Below, piece after piece: positions 36,530-48,819 of a stretch of DNA of 52,385 nt. Source of the DNA: Helicobacter cetorum (lineage in GTDB: Bacteria > Campylobacterota > Campylobacteria > Campylobacterales > DZAY01); the NCBI GenBank assembly GCA_022729735.1, contig DZAY01000018.1, forward strand, positions 1-52,385, given 5' to 3'. Position 1 is the first letter of the stretch, and each line of letters begins with the position of its first letter. The notes beneath the pieces are model-generated. The model worked only from the letters and a program-made list of their open reading frames with translations, was not told the DNA's origin and made no database searches. Position numbers and translations under genes: made by a program.

Positions 36530-39500
36530 ATGTTTTTAGAGAGTAGAAGAAATTTTTTAAAAGGCACAGCTGCAACAATTGGTAGTGTAGCTGTTGCAAA
36601 AGGTGTATTTAGCACAATCGTAACAACTGAAGCAGTTGCAAGTAGTGAATTTAGCAATACACCAAAAAGTCTTGAATTTTATCCACCACTTTCACAATGG
36701 GATAACTTTAATGAGTTAGATGGCGAAGATTGGAAACGAGGTGGTATCAATAGACATCCAGTTGGAAGTAAAAATGGAACAAAAGTAAATAATTTTATGA
36801 TAGTTCCAACAGCTTGTAATAACTGTGAAGCAAGTTGTGGTTTAACAGCTTGGATTGATAAAGAGACAATGGTTGTAAAAAAATATATGGGAAATCCTCT
36901 TCATGCAGGAAGTCGTGGTAGAAACTGTGCAAAAGGTTATGCAGCTCTATCACAAATGTATGACCCAGATAGAATTCCATTTCCACTAAAAAGAGCAACT
37001 GGTGCAAAAAGAGGCGAAGGTAAATGGGTTAGAACTACTTGGGATGAAGCATTAAGCACAATTGGTGCAAAAATTAGAAAAACTTTAGAAAATACATCGC
37101 CAACAGATATAAATAGAAAAATGGTTATGTATCATGTTGGAAGACCTAATGAGAATGGATTTACTCCACGAGTATGGCATACATTGGGAGTTGATTCCAC
37201 AAATTCACATACTAATATTTGTAGCTCAAATGGTAGAACAGGAAATATTGCTTGGACTAATGATGATAGAACATCTCCAGATTGGGGTAAATCAAAACTT
37301 ATGTTACTGATTTCTTCACATGCTGCAGATGCTGGACACTATTTCCAACAATCAGCAGGTTTTATTGCAGAAGCAAGACAAAAAGGTGGAAAGCTTGTTG
37401 TCTTAGACCCACGAATGTCAAACTCTGCTGGAATTTCTGACCTTTGGATTGCACCTTGGCCTGGAACAGAGGGAGCTCTGTTTTTATCACTAATTCATAA
37501 ACTTTTAGTTGATAAAAAAGCTAACTTTAAATATATGAAAAAGTGGATGAACTGGGAAACACTTTTACATGATGAAGAGTATTTAGATTTCTTAGTCTCA
37601 AAAGGTTTTATAAAAGCTAAACCAGAAGAAAAAAGTTTTGAAGTTTTTGTAGAAATTTTAAAAGAGCTTTATAAAGATTTCACATTTGAGTATGCAAGTA
37701 AAGAGACAAAAGTTCCACTTGAGCGAATTCACAAACTATATGATATGGTTGTTGAAGCTGGCGATAAAATTTCAATGTTCTTCTGGAGAGCAACAGCTGC
37801 TGGTAATAGAGGTGGTTGGATGAGTTCTGGAAAAACTGGTTGGTTTTTATTAGCAGTTACAGGTTCTATTAATGCCGTTGGTGGAACTTTAACTCACCAT
37901 GACCATGTTATCAGTATTGGTGGAAGAGGTGGAGATGCAACAGTTGCAAAAACTGCTCCAAAAGTTGATGTTTATAATGAAATTACTTGGCCACCAGAAT
38001 GGCCACTATCTACTTATGAGTTGAGCTATCTACTTCCTCATCTATTAAGTGATACAGAATGGCAACAAAAATGGAATAAAAGAGGCTTACAAGTTCCACA
38101 AAAATTATCAGTTTGGATAGCAAAACAGTATAACCCTGTGTGGATTAATCCTGATGGATTTAGATGGTTAGAAGTTTTAAAAGATGAAAGTAAAATGGAA
38201 CTTACAGTTCAAGTTACACCAACTTGGGCAGAAACGAGCTGGTATTTAGATTATCTACTTCCTGTGGGACTTGCTGGTGAGCGACATGACCAACACTCTG
38301 AAGCAACACTTCCAGGAGCTTGGACATCATTTAGACAACCAGTTTTAAGAGTTGCATTAGAAAAAATGGGTTGGAAACCAAAAGACCCATCAAGAGCAAC
38401 ATTAGAAGCACATATCAAAGCTGGACTTGGTGAAATTTGGGAAGAAAATGAGTTTTGGATAAATTTAGCTTTTGCTATTGACCCTGATGGTAAATTAGGT
38501 ATTAGACAATATTGGGAATCAAAACGAAATCCAGCAAAACCTGTAACAATTGCAGAATATTATGATGCAGCATTCTCACTTTTACCAAAGCTAAAAGAAG
38601 CTGCATATAAAACTTATCCAAATGCAGAGTTCCCTGTATATGAGTTTATGAGAGATAGAGGAACTTGGCTTGAAGAAGATAATATTTATAATATGCAAGA
38701 AAAAGAGCTAAAATATAACGAAGAGAAACATACATACAAATCTCATGGCAAAGAATACCATGCAGATGAGGTAAAAAAAGATGATGTTTCTGGAGTTTTA
38801 TATGTAGAACATGATGATGAAAAACACTCAATTGGTATTGAAATTGATGGTAAAAAATATGAAGGTTTTGCAACAGAAGATAAAAAACTTAACTTCTTTA
38901 CACCATATTTTGTAGAGTATCATTGGCCAGAATATGCAATTCCAAATTATCCTAGAAATGAGAAAGAGCATGAAGAGATGATACATGTTGTAACACATGT
39001 TCATCACAAATATATGAAAGAAGAGAACTCATTTGCACTAAATACAATATATAGATTGCCATATAATATTCATACAAGAAGTGCAAACTCTAAACATTTG
39101 ATGGAGATTTCACAAAATCATAACCCTATTTGGATTAGCACAGTTGATGCAAATAGACTTGGATTTAAAAAAGGTGATGCAATTAGAGTTAGAATTGTAG
39201 ATACTGTAAGTGGATTAGATAGTGGTTATTTTGTAGCTATGGCAGTTCCAACTGAAGGAATTCTACCAGGAACTCTTGCTTGTAGTCATCATGCTGGAAG
39301 ATGGAAACTAAAAAATAGTATTAAAGTTGAAGGCTTTGAGCATGAACTTGGTATTATTGGCTTTGGTGCTCCTTTGGCTCAACTTAGTATGGATGGCAAA
39401 AAAGGTGAATTAAAATATATAGCAGGTGCAAAACCAGATACTTCAAAAATTTGGCAGTTTAAAGAGTATAACCGAGATTTAGACCACACTTGGTGGGATG

Positions 39501-39790
39501 GACTTAGTGGAACTTGGCAAAATGCAGTAGCACCAGCACATCCAGACCCAATTTCAGGAATGCACTGTTGGCATCAAAAAGTGCTTTTAGAAAAAGCTCA
39601 AGCTGGTGATAAATTGGGAGATGTTTCTGTAAATTATGAAAATAATTATAAAACTTATCAGGCTTGGAGAGATAAGTTATCAAGACCACTAAATGCAACA
39701 AATAAAGTTAGAAGACCATTACATATGAAGAGACCTTGGGTTCCTATATCTAAAAAGGCTTATGACTTTAGTCATGTTAAATTTGATTAA
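36530..39790 (+). CDS. Periplasmic molybdopterin oxidoreductase catalytic subunit (PsrA/TtrA/SoeA-like)
   Basis: A 1086-residue Mo-bisMGD enzyme of the DMSO reductase superfamily. A Tat signal starts with SRRNFLKG (5-12). A [4Fe-4S] site is given by C96, C99, C103 and C133. The likely Mo ligand is C231 in TNICSSNGRTGN. The C-terminal molybdopterin-binding domain includes HTRSANSKHLMEISQN and GDAIRVRI. Size and B-C-A order resemble tetrathionate reductase, and sulfite dehydrogenase SoeA and polysulfide reductase are also related; the substrate cannot be assigned. A charged His/Lys/Glu stretch (about 725-785) separates the core from the C-terminal part. Context with TorD-like chaperone and NrfD subunit supports a respiratory role on the outer face of the membrane. 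Confidence 0.85.
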   Translation: MFLESRRNFLKGTAATIGSVAVAKGVFSTIVTTEAVASSEFSNTPKSLEFYPPLSQWDNFNELDGEDWKRGGINRHPVGSKNGTKVNNFMIVPTACNNCEASCGLTAWIDKETMVVKKYMGNPLHAGSRGRNCAKGYAALSQMYDPDRIPFPLKRATGAKRGEGKWVRTTWDEALSTIGAKIRKTLENTSPTDINRKMVMYHVGRPNENGFTPRVWHTLGVDSTNSHTNICSSNGRTGNIAWTNDDRTSPDWGKSKLMLLISSHAADAGHYFQQSAGFIAEARQKGGKLVVLDPRMSNSAGISDLWIAPWPGTEGALFLSLIHKLLVDKKANFKYMKKWMNWETLLHDEEYLDFLVSKGFIKAKPEEKSFEVFVEILKELYKDFTFEYASKETKVPLERIHKLYDMVVEAGDKISMFFWRATAAGNRGGWMSSGKTGWFLLAVTGSINAVGGTLTHHDHVISIGGRGGDATVAKTAPKVDVYNEITWPPEWPLSTYELSYLLPHLLSDTEWQQKWNKRGLQVPQKLSVWIAKQYNPVWINPDGFRWLEVLKDESKMELTVQVTPTWAETSWYLDYLLPVGLAGERHDQHSEATLPGAWTSFRQPVLRVALEKMGWKPKDPSRATLEAHIKAGLGEIWEENEFWINLAFAIDPDGKLGIRQYWESKRNPAKPVTIAEYYDAAFSLLPKLKEAAYKTYPNAEFPVYEFMRDRGTWLEEDNIYNMQEKELKYNEEKHTYKSHGKEYHADEVKKDDVSGVLYVEHDDEKHSIGIEIDGKKYEGFATEDKKLNFFTPYFVEYHWPEYAIPNYPRNEKEHEEMIHVVTHVHHKYMKEENSFALNTIYRLPYNIHTRSANSKHLMEISQNHNPIWISTVDANRLGFKKGDAIRVRIVDTVSGLDSGYFVAMAVPTEGILPGTLACSHHAGRWKLKNSIKVEGFEHELGIIGFGAPLAQLSMDGKKGELKYIAGAKPDTSKIWQFKEYNRDLDHTWWDGLSGTWQNAVAPAHPDPISGMHCWHQKVLLEKAQAGDKLGDVSVNYENNYKTYQAWRDKLSRPLNATNKVRRPLHMKRPWVPISKKAYDFSHVKFD

Positions 39791-39797
39791 AAATATA

Positions 39798-39820
39798 AGA
39801 TTTGGGGTTTTCCCAAATCT
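39798..39820 (+). promoter_or_regulatory. Hairpin between catalytic subunit and chaperone genes
   Basis: AGATTTGGG (39798-39806) and CCCAAATCT (39812-39820) form a perfect 9-bp stem with loop GTTTT. No T-run follows. It may protect the upstream mRNA 3' end or reduce expression of the chaperone genes relative to the enzyme. Confidence 0.6.
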
Positions 39821-39839
39821 CATAAATTAGAGGATTTTT

Positions 39840-40460
39840 ATGAAAGAAATTGATATTTTAAGAGAACGAGAGAGTATATATTCGCTTTTATCAAGACTTT
39901 TAATGGTGGAAGTAGATGAAGATGTTATAAAGTTGATGAAGTCAAATAGTGCTATTTTAGAGTTGTTTCCTAACTTTAGAAATTGGGAACTTTTAAAAAC
40001 TGTTTCAAATCAAAAGTTAATAGATGAGTATCTAAATGTAGATTTTACAAACATATCTTTATTGCATTTAATTCCTTATGAAAGTTTTTATAAGAGAGAT
40101 GATGGAATGGTAAATTCTGGTGGAGATAATCCAACAGTTACATTTTATAATGATTACGATTTTAGAGTTGATTTGGATAAAGCAAGAACCATTAGTCCTG
40201 ACCATATTGGAATTGAATTAGAGTTTATGAAACTTTTAATTGAAGCAGAAATAAAAGCTTTTGAAAGTGCTGATATTAATGGAGTTAATGAGATAAGAGA
40301 AGTTGAGTTAAAATTTTTAAAAGAACATATTTTAAGCTTTGCACCACTATATTTAATAAATTTGAAAAATGAAGCACAAACTCCACTCTATTATGATTTA
40401 GCAGAAGCTACAATGCAATTTATTTTGGATGATTATGAGTTTCTCAAAAATTCAAATTGA
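39840..40460 (+). CDS. TorD/DmsD-family chaperone
   Basis: Cytoplasmic all-helical chaperone of 206 residues that binds the Tat signal and helps insert cofactor into the molybdenum enzyme. The family motif is seen as PYESFYKRDDGMV (about 82-94), followed by SPDHIGIELEFMKLL (about 120-134). The location directly after the catalytic subunit fits. A fair AGAGGA site precedes the ATG. Its end overlaps the next gene by 32 bases. Confidence 0.85.
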   Translation: MKEIDILRERESIYSLLSRLLMVEVDEDVIKLMKSNSAILELFPNFRNWELLKTVSNQKLIDEYLNVDFTNISLLHLIPYESFYKRDDGMVNSGGDNPTVTFYNDYDFRVDLDKARTISPDHIGIELEFMKLLIEAEIKAFESADINGVNEIREVELKFLKEHILSFAPLYLINLKNEAQTPLYYDLAEATMQFILDDYEFLKNSN

Positions 40461-41493
40461 TAGTGGTAAATGTTTAAGATTTTTTTCAAAAGAGTCACTT
40501 TGTAATATTTGTGAAGAGATTTGTCCAAAAAATGCAATCAAAATATCACAAACTCCAACTATTTCTTTAAATAGTTGCATAGAGTGTGGAGCTTGTCTTA
40601 ATTGTCCAAATGAAGCAATTAGTTTAGATAGTTTTAGTGAAAGCAAACTCTTTTTTGATATGGTAAATAGTGAAGAAAATATACTTAGTTGCAAAAAAAA
40701 TATACCATGTTTAGGAGCTTTATCTACTGAATTTTTAATATCATTACAAAGTGCAAAAAAAGAGTTAATCTTAGATATTGGGCATTGTAGTGAGTGTGAA
40801 ATTGGAACTTTATTTACAAAAATTATTCAAAAAGTAGATGAAGCAAATATAGTTTTAGGTGGATTTAAACAAAATTTAATAACTACAAAAGATATTAAAT
40901 TGAATCCAAAAGAGAGTAATAGAAGAGATTTTTTTAAAAATTTCAAACTAAATAGTGTAGCTAAAACAAGAAATGAGATAGATTTTGAAGTTTCAAAAGC
41001 ATTAGATGAGAGTTTTGAGCCAAAAATTAGTTGTGAAAGTTCTCAAAAAATTAGAGCTAAAAATTTGACAAATAGAAGAAAACTGCTCTTTATAACTACA
41101 AAAGAGTTAAAAGATGTAGAAAATATAGAGTTTAATGAGTTATCTTTTATATCAAATAAAGCCATTTCTAATAGTTGTGATAATTGTGGAATATGTTATA
41201 GAATTTGTCCAACATCAGCACTTAGCTCGGATATGCGATACTCTAAAATTATGTTTAGTTTTATGTTGTGCATTAAGTGTCATTTGTGTCATGATGTTTG
41301 CAAAAGTAATTCAATTGAATTAAATAGCTTTAAAATAAGAGATTTTATAACTCAAAAAGAGCAAGAGTTGATAAAGTTTTCTATTAAAAGTTGTAATGAG
41401 TGTGGAAATGATTTTACATATTTAGGTGGTGAGATGATATGTCAAAGATGTAAAATCGAAGAGGATGAAGCTAATGAACTTTGGGATTTATAA
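40429..41493 (+). CDS. Multi-cluster iron-sulfur protein with C-terminal zinc ribbon
   Basis: A 354-residue cytoplasmic Fe-S protein of no named family that I can give. Cys-rich groups are CNICEEICP (25-33), CIECGACLNCP (50-60), a middle domain with C88, C94, C120 and C123, and a second ferredoxin part with CDNCGICYRICP (250-261) and CIKCHLCHDVC (281-291). The end holds a zinc-ribbon-like CNEC (322-325) plus CQRC (338-341). An internal NRRDFFK (164-170) looks like a Tat motif core but is not N-terminal. It overlaps the TorD-like gene by 32 bases. A role in maturation or electron supply for the molybdenum enzyme is inferred from context. An in-frame ATG at 40435 is an alternative start. Confidence 0.75.
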   Translation: MIMSFSKIQIDSGKCLRFFSKESLCNICEEICPKNAIKISQTPTISLNSCIECGACLNCPNEAISLDSFSESKLFFDMVNSEENILSCKKNIPCLGALSTEFLISLQSAKKELILDIGHCSECEIGTLFTKIIQKVDEANIVLGGFKQNLITTKDIKLNPKESNRRDFFKNFKLNSVAKTRNEIDFEVSKALDESFEPKISCESSQKIRAKNLTNRRKLLFITTKELKDVENIEFNELSFISNKAISNSCDNCGICYRICPTSALSSDMRYSKIMFSFMLCIKCHLCHDVCKSNSIELNSFKIRDFITQKEQELIKFSIKSCNECGNDFTYLGGEMICQRCKIEEDEANELWDL

Positions 41494-41502
41494 GGAGAAT
41501 TT

Positions 41503-41916
41503 ATGAATATGAGAGATGAGTTTGAAAATTTCAATTTAGAGAGTTTCAAAAATGAGTTGAAATTAGAAAACAAAAATGAATCGATAACTTTAAGTGAGTT
41601 ACAAAAACTGCTACTATCGCCAAAGCTTTCTGGTCTTTATGTTTCAAGAATAGATATTAAACATTTAGCTTCTGATTTTGGTGAAGGGGTTGCTATTGAT
41701 GAACGAAAAAGAATGTGTGAAAAACTTTTTAAAGCAATTACAGAAGATAATGTAGTTAATTTCTTTGAAATTTTAATCAATTTTATTGATAGTAGATTAG
41801 AAATTTACAAAGAGTTATCAAATCTAAATTCAACATCAAAAGATGTTTTTGTGGATTTTATAAATAAAGCCGATGGTCTAAAATCAAAAATTGTTGAATT
41901 AAAATCTCTATTCTAA
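41503..41916 (+). CDS. Small unrecognised protein of the molybdenum operon
   Basis: A 137-residue, highly charged, mostly helical protein without cysteines, signal or membrane segments. I do not recognise it. A good AAGGAG site and 9-base spacing from the preceding Fe-S gene place it in the same operon. The pattern of LxxLL-like helices (LSELQKLLLSPKL) and acidic surface suggests a cytoplasmic accessory protein. Confidence 0.7.
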   Translation: MNMRDEFENFNLESFKNELKLENKNESITLSELQKLLLSPKLSGLYVSRIDIKHLASDFGEGVAIDERKRMCEKLFKAITEDNVVNFFEILINFIDSRLEIYKELSNLNSTSKDVFVDFINKADGLKSKIVELKSLF

Positions 41917-41941
41917 GATTAGTTTTTAATTAAGAGTAGCA

Positions 41942-42892
41942 GTGATAAATAAAATAGCAAAAATTTTTGACTTTGGTTTAGAATTTATAGCAATTTTTAT
42001 AACTTCACTTCTATTTTATTTAAATCTTCCAATATATTTACAAAATAGCATTATAGAAGTAAAATCTGGAAGATTGTCTTCAATAGTTGATAATTTAAAA
42101 TCCAAAAATATAGATTTAAACAGACTCGATAAACTATTAATAAACTCATTTGGATATGCTCAAGCTGGATTTTTAGATTTTAAAAGTGATAGTTTAAAAA
42201 GGGCTAAATTTTATCATATCTTAACTTCTGCAAAATCTGCGACAGTTGATATACAGTTAATCCCTGGTGAAACTCTATATTTCTTTTTTGAAGATATTTC
42301 AAAAGAGCTAAATTTAGATAAAGATAAGCTATCTTTTGAGTATTTAACCCAAACAAACAGTGTTTTAGATGGAATGATTATGCCAGAGAGTTATACTATT
42401 CCACTTGGAATTAATGAAAAAAATTTAATATCTTATTTACTAAATTTAACAAAAGAGAGCCATTCAAAAATTGCAAAAGAGTATAGTTTGGATATTAATT
42501 CACAAGAGTGGTTAGAAATTTTGGTTAAAGCTTCAATTATTCAAAAAGAGTCAGCTTCAATTTCTGAAATGCCATTGGTTTCATCAGTTATTAGAAATAG
42601 ATTAAAACTAAATATGCCTTTGCAAATGGATGGAAGTTTAAATTATGGGAAATTTTCACACACTAAAGTAACAAAAGAGATGATAGAGAGCGATAATTCA
42701 ACTTATAACACATATAAATTTACTAAATTACCTAAATATCCCGTAAGTAGTGTATCAAAAGAAGCAATAATTTCTGCGATAAAGCCTGCAAATAGTAACT
42801 ATTTATATTTTGTAAAAGGGAGTGATGGGACTCATCTATTTACAAATAGTTACGACCAACATATTAAAAATATAAATAATGGGAAAAAATGA
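41942..42892 (+). CDS. mltG: Endolytic murein transglycosylase MltG
   Basis: Inner-membrane lytic transglycosylase of 316 residues that cuts nascent glycan strands. One N-terminal membrane helix (about 13-32), a LysM-like part (LIPGETLYFFFEDI) and the YceG core with ASIIQKESASISEM, whose glutamate is the expected catalytic residue, are visible. The end SNYLYFVKGSDGTHLFTNS is characteristic. The start is GTG at 41942, 25 bases after the previous stop. Slightly shorter than E. coli MltG (340). Confidence 0.9.
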   Translation: MINKIAKIFDFGLEFIAIFITSLLFYLNLPIYLQNSIIEVKSGRLSSIVDNLKSKNIDLNRLDKLLINSFGYAQAGFLDFKSDSLKRAKFYHILTSAKSATVDIQLIPGETLYFFFEDISKELNLDKDKLSFEYLTQTNSVLDGMIMPESYTIPLGINEKNLISYLLNLTKESHSKIAKEYSLDINSQEWLEILVKASIIQKESASISEMPLVSSVIRNRLKLNMPLQMDGSLNYGKFSHTKVTKEMIESDNSTYNTYKFTKLPKYPVSSVSKEAIISAIKPANSNYLYFVKGSDGTHLFTNSYDQHIKNINNGKK

Positions 42893-42965
42893 AACATTTA
42901 TTTAAAAAAATGGTCGAAAAAATTTAAAAAAAAGTTTTTATCTTTTAATTTTTCAAAAAAAGTGT

Positions 42966-42974
42966 TACTATTAT
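42966..42974 (+). promoter_or_regulatory. Possible -10 region of the icd operon
   Basis: TACTATTAT, following an A/T-rich tract, is 33 bases before the icd start and would place transcription near 42981. No -35 is evident. It would drive the long TCA operon together with any downstream promoter. Confidence 0.35.
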
Positions 42975-42989
42975 TCCTGAAATCAGTAA

Positions 42990-45236
<2,247 letters not shown>

Positions 45237-45246
45237 TATGTTAAAA

Positions 45247-45273
45247 TTCAAAGAGCCGTTTTGGCTTTTTGAA
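45247..45273 (+). terminator. Terminator or attenuator between icd and mdh
   Basis: The segment 45247-45257 pairs with 45263-45273 in an 11-bp stem (GC-rich tip AGAGCC/GGCTTT, one wobble) with loop GTTTT. The T-run is inside the right arm. It starts 10 bases after the icd stop and ends 19 bases before the mdh start, so it may partly terminate or stabilise icd mRNA. Confidence 0.65.
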
Positions 45274-45292
45274 ATTCACAAAAAGGATTTTT

Positions 45293-46252
45293 ATGAGTAA
45301 AGGTAAAAAAGTAGCAATTGTTGGAGCAGGTAATGTTGGTTCAACAGTAGCATTTATTTTGGCAAATAATGGTGTTTGTCATGAAATAGTTTTGAGAGAT
45401 AATAAAATTGAGGTTGCAAAAGGTAAAGCACTTGATATGCAACAAGCAGCAGCAGTTGCAAGAAGTCATACGGTTATAACAGTTGCTGAAAAAATGGAAG
45501 ATGTAAAAGATTGCGATGTAGTTGTAATTACTGCAGGAAGTCCAAGAAAACCGGGGATGAGTCGTGATGATTTACTTATGATTAATGCACAAATCACAAA
45601 AGAGGTAGTTTCTGATATAAAAAAATACTCACCTAATGCAATATTGGTTATGGTATCAAATCCACTTGATGCGATGACTTATGTTGCTTTGAAAGAGAGT
45701 GGATTTCCACGAAATAGAGTAATGGGAATGGCTGGAATATTAGATAGTGCAAGAATGGCAAGTTTCATTCACGAAAAGTTAGGATATGGAGCTGGACAAA
45801 TTAGAGCTTCAGTTATGGGAGGACATGGAGATGATATGGTTCCACTTCCAAGATACTCAACTGTTGCTGGAGTTCCATTATCAGACCTAATGAGCGAAGA
45901 AGAGATTGAAGAGGTTGTTGAGCGAACGAGAAATGGCGGAGCTGAAATTGTTAAATATCTTCAAAGTGGTTCAGCTTATTATGCACCAGCAAAAGCTGTT
46001 GCTGTAATGGTTGAAGCAATTATTAAAGATACTAAACAAATTCATCCGTGTGCTGTGCTTTTAGATGGTGAGTATGGGTATTCTGATGTAGTGAGTGGTG
46101 TTCCTGTAAAAATTGGAGCATCTGGAATTGAACAAGTGATTGAAATAACTCTAAATACTTGTGAGAAAAAACAGTTTAAAAAATCTGTGGAGTCAGTCCA
46201 ATCGCTACTTGATGTATTAAAAAATAATAATTTTTTTGGAGAAAACAAGTGA
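45293..46252 (+). CDS. mdh: Malate dehydrogenase
   Basis: NAD-dependent conversion of malate and oxaloacetate, 319 residues. GAGNVGS (11-17) binds NAD. The substrate arginines are R85 and R91 in [11 protein letters not shown], where R85 marks malate rather than lactate specificity, and the catalytic histidine is H178 in GGHGDD. The start at 45293 is chosen for its AAAAGGA site; an in-frame TTG at 45269 lies in the terminator hairpin and would add eight residues. It overlaps fumC by 4 bases (GTGA). Confidence 0.96.
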   Translation: MSKGKKVAIVGAGNVGSTVAFILANNGVCHEIVLRDNKIEVAKGKALDMQQAAAVARSHTVITVAEKMEDVKDCDVVVITAGSPRKPGMSRDDLLMINAQITKEVVSDIKKYSPNAILVMVSNPLDAMTYVALKESGFPRNRVMGMAGILDSARMASFIHEKLGYGAGQIRASVMGGHGDDMVPLPRYSTVAGVPLSDLMSEEEIEEVVERTRNGGAEIVKYLQSGSAYYAPAKAVAVMVEAIIKDTKQIHPCAVLLDGEYGYSDVVSGVPVKIGASGIEQVIEITLNTCEKKQFKKSVESVQSLLDVLKNNNFFGENK

Positions 46253-47631
46253 GAATAGAAAAAGATACAATGGGAGAAATTGAGGTAGAAGATAGCAGAC
46301 TTTGGGCTGCTCAAACTCAAAGAAGTCTTCAAAATTTTAAAATTGGTAATGAAAAAATGCCTTTAGAAGTTGTGAGAGCATTTGCGATTTTAAAGCGAAG
46401 TTGTGCTGTTGTGAATTGTCATCTAAAAAAACTTCCAAATGATAAAAAAGATGTAATTGTTAGAGCATGTGATGAAATTTTGGATAAAAAACTTGATGAC
46501 CATTTCCCACTTGTAGTGTGGCAAACAGGTAGTGGCACTCAATCAAATATGAATGTAAATGAAGTTGTAGCAAATAGAGCAACTCAAATGTTAGGATTTG
46601 ATATTAGTGCAAAAAAAGTTCATGCAAATGATGATGTAAATATGTCACAAAGCTCAAATGATACATTTCCAACAGCTATGAGTATATCTGCTGTGATAGA
46701 AGTTGAAAATAGACTTTTACCAACTTTGAAAATTTTGAGAGATACTTTAAAATCTAAAAGTGATGAGTTTAAAGATATTGTAAAAATCGGTAGAACTCAT
46801 CTTCAAGATGCAACACCTTTAACTTTAGGTCAAGAGATTAGTGGTTGGGTTGAAATGCTTGATAAGTGCGAAAATATGATAATTCAATCATTAGATGGAG
46901 TTAGAGAGTTAGCAATTGGTGGAACAGCAGTTGGCACAGGATTAAATGCTCATCCAAAATTTGGAGAAATGGTAGCAGAAGAGATTAGCCACTTTTTGGG
47001 TAAAAAATTTATATCAGCTCCAAATAAATTTCATGCTCTAACAAGTCATGATGCTTTGGTCTATTCTCATGGTGCAATAAAAGCTCTGGCTATGAATTTA
47101 AATAAAATTGCAAATGATGTTAGATGGCTCTCATCTGGTCCTAGATGTGGAATAGGAGAAATAACAATTCCAGAAAATGAGCCAGGGAGTTCAATTATGC
47201 CAGGTAAAGTAAATCCAACTCAAAGCGAAGCTATGACTATGGTTGCAGGACAAGTTTTGGGTAATGATGTAACAATAGCTTTTGGTGCAAGTAATGGAAA
47301 TTTTGAGTTAAATGTGTATAAACCTATGATAATTTATAACTATTTGCAATCTGTAAGACTTCTTTCAGATGCGATGTTGTCATTTAATAATAACTGTGCA
47401 GTTGGAATAGAGCCAAATAGAGAGCAGATAGATTTTTATCTCAAAAACTCTTTAATGTTAGTTACTGCTTTAAATCCACACATTGGTTATGAAAATGCAG
47501 CAAAAATTGCAAAAAAAGCTCATAAAGAGAATAAAACTTTAAAAGCTGTAACTTTAGAATTAGGGCTTTTAAGCGAAGAAGATTTTGATAAAATAGTTAA
47601 TCCAAGCAATATGATTGCTCCAAAAGAATAA
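46249..47631 (+). CDS. fumC: Fumarate hydratase, class II
   Basis: Oxygen-stable fumarase of 460 residues, reversibly hydrating fumarate to malate. [29 protein letters not shown] and the superfamily signature [13 protein letters not shown] are intact. The start is GTG at 46249 overlapping the mdh stop, which predicts translational coupling. Class II in this position is notable because several Campylobacterota use a class I enzyme. Confidence 0.95.
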   Translation: MRIEKDTMGEIEVEDSRLWAAQTQRSLQNFKIGNEKMPLEVVRAFAILKRSCAVVNCHLKKLPNDKKDVIVRACDEILDKKLDDHFPLVVWQTGSGTQSNMNVNEVVANRATQMLGFDISAKKVHANDDVNMSQSSNDTFPTAMSISAVIEVENRLLPTLKILRDTLKSKSDEFKDIVKIGRTHLQDATPLTLGQEISGWVEMLDKCENMIIQSLDGVRELAIGGTAVGTGLNAHPKFGEMVAEEISHFLGKKFISAPNKFHALTSHDALVYSHGAIKALAMNLNKIANDVRWLSSGPRCGIGEITIPENEPGSSIMPGKVNPTQSEAMTMVAGQVLGNDVTIAFGASNGNFELNVYKPMIIYNYLQSVRLLSDAMLSFNNNCAVGIEPNREQIDFYLKNSLMLVTALNPHIGYENAAKIAKKAHKENKTLKAVTLELGLLSEEDFDKIVNPSNMIAPKE

Positions 47632-47646
47632 AAAAAGGGGATTTTT

Positions 47647-48819
47647 ATGAATATTCATGAGTATCAAGCAAAAGAGATTTTTAGAAAATATGGAGTTCCA
47701 ACTCCAAGAGGACATGTAGCTTTTAGTGGAGATGAAGCAGTAAAAGCTGCTCAAGAGTTAGGTGGTAGTTTATGGGTTGTAAAAGCTCAAATTCATGCTG
47801 GTGGTAGAGGAAAAGCTGGTGGTGTTAAACTTGCTAAATCAACAAATGAAGTTAGAGAAATAGCAAATAGCTTAATTGGTACAACTTTAGTTACTCATCA
47901 AACTGGTGCAGAAGGTAAAGAGGTTCAAAAAGTTTATATCGAAGAGGGTGCTGATATTAAAAAAGAGTACTACCTTGGAATGGTTTTGGATAGAGCATTA
48001 GAGATGCCTGTAATGATGGCTTCAACTGAAGGTGGTGTCGAAATCGAAGAGGTAGCAGAACATAATCCAGAAAAAATTATAAAAGTAGCAATTGACCCAG
48101 CAATCGGTTTTCAAGGGTTTCACGGTAGAAAACTTGCTTTTGGTTTAGGCTTAGCAAATGAAGAGGTAACACCATTTATAAAATTTGCAACGGCTCTATA
48201 TAAAGTTTATATGGATAATGATGCTGAAATGATTGAAATTAATCCACTTATAAAAACTGGTGATGGAAAATTTATAGCACTTGATGCAAAAATGGGCTTT
48301 GATGATAATGCACTTTACAGACAAGACAGTATAGCTTCTATGAGAGATTTAAGTGAAGAAGAGCCAACAGAAGTTGAAGCCAAAAAATATAATTTGAGCT
48401 ATGTAAAACTTGATGGAAATGTAGGTTGTATGGTAAATGGTGCTGGACTTGCTATGGCAACTATGGATATTATTAAATATGAAGGTGGCGAACCTGCAAA
48501 CTTTTTAGATGTTGGTGGTGGAGCTAATCCTCAAACAGTTGCAAAAGGTTTTGAAATAATTTTAAAAGATAAAAATGTAAAAGCAATATTTGTAAATATT
48601 TTTGGTGGAATTGTTAGATGTGACAGAGTTGCAAATGGTATTTTAGAAGCTACAAAACTTGTAGAAGTAACTGTGCCAGTAGTTGTAAGACTTGATGGAA
48701 CAAATGCAGAAGAAGCAAAAGAGATACTAAGAAATAGTGGAATTAAAAATATTATAGCAGCTGAAAATTTAGTTGATGGTGCTAAAAAAGCTGTTGAGGC
48801 TACAAGAGGAGAGAATTAA
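47647..48819 (+). CDS. sucC: Succinyl-CoA synthetase beta subunit (ADP-forming)
   Basis: ATP-grasp subunit of 390 residues that binds nucleotide and succinate. Visible are [18 protein letters not shown], the nucleotide region [16 protein letters not shown] and the C-terminal [14 protein letters not shown] phosphohistidine-accepting segment. AAAAAGGGG precedes the ATG. Its TAA overlaps the sucD ATG by one base (TAATG). Confidence 0.97.
   Translation: MNIHEYQAKEIFRKYGVPTPRGHVAFSGDEAVKAAQELGGSLWVVKAQIHAGGRGKAGGVKLAKSTNEVREIANSLIGTTLVTHQTGAEGKEVQKVYIEEGADIKKEYYLGMVLDRALEMPVMMASTEGGVEIEEVAEHNPEKIIKVAIDPAIGFQGFHGRKLAFGLGLANEEVTPFIKFATALYKVYMDNDAEMIEINPLIKTGDGKFIALDAKMGFDDNALYRQDSIASMRDLSEEEPTEVEAKKYNLSYVKLDGNVGCMVNGAGLAMATMDIIKYEGGEPANFLDVGGGANPQTVAKGFEIILKDKNVKAIFVNIFGGIVRCDRVANGILEATKLVEVTVPVVVRLDGTNAEEAKEILRNSGIKNIIAAENLVDGAKKAVEATRGEN

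Noticed and set aside
45269-45292. Upstream TTG start for malate dehydrogenase
   Set aside because: It lies in the hairpin after icd, and the ATG at 45293 has an AAAAGGA site and gives the normal family start.
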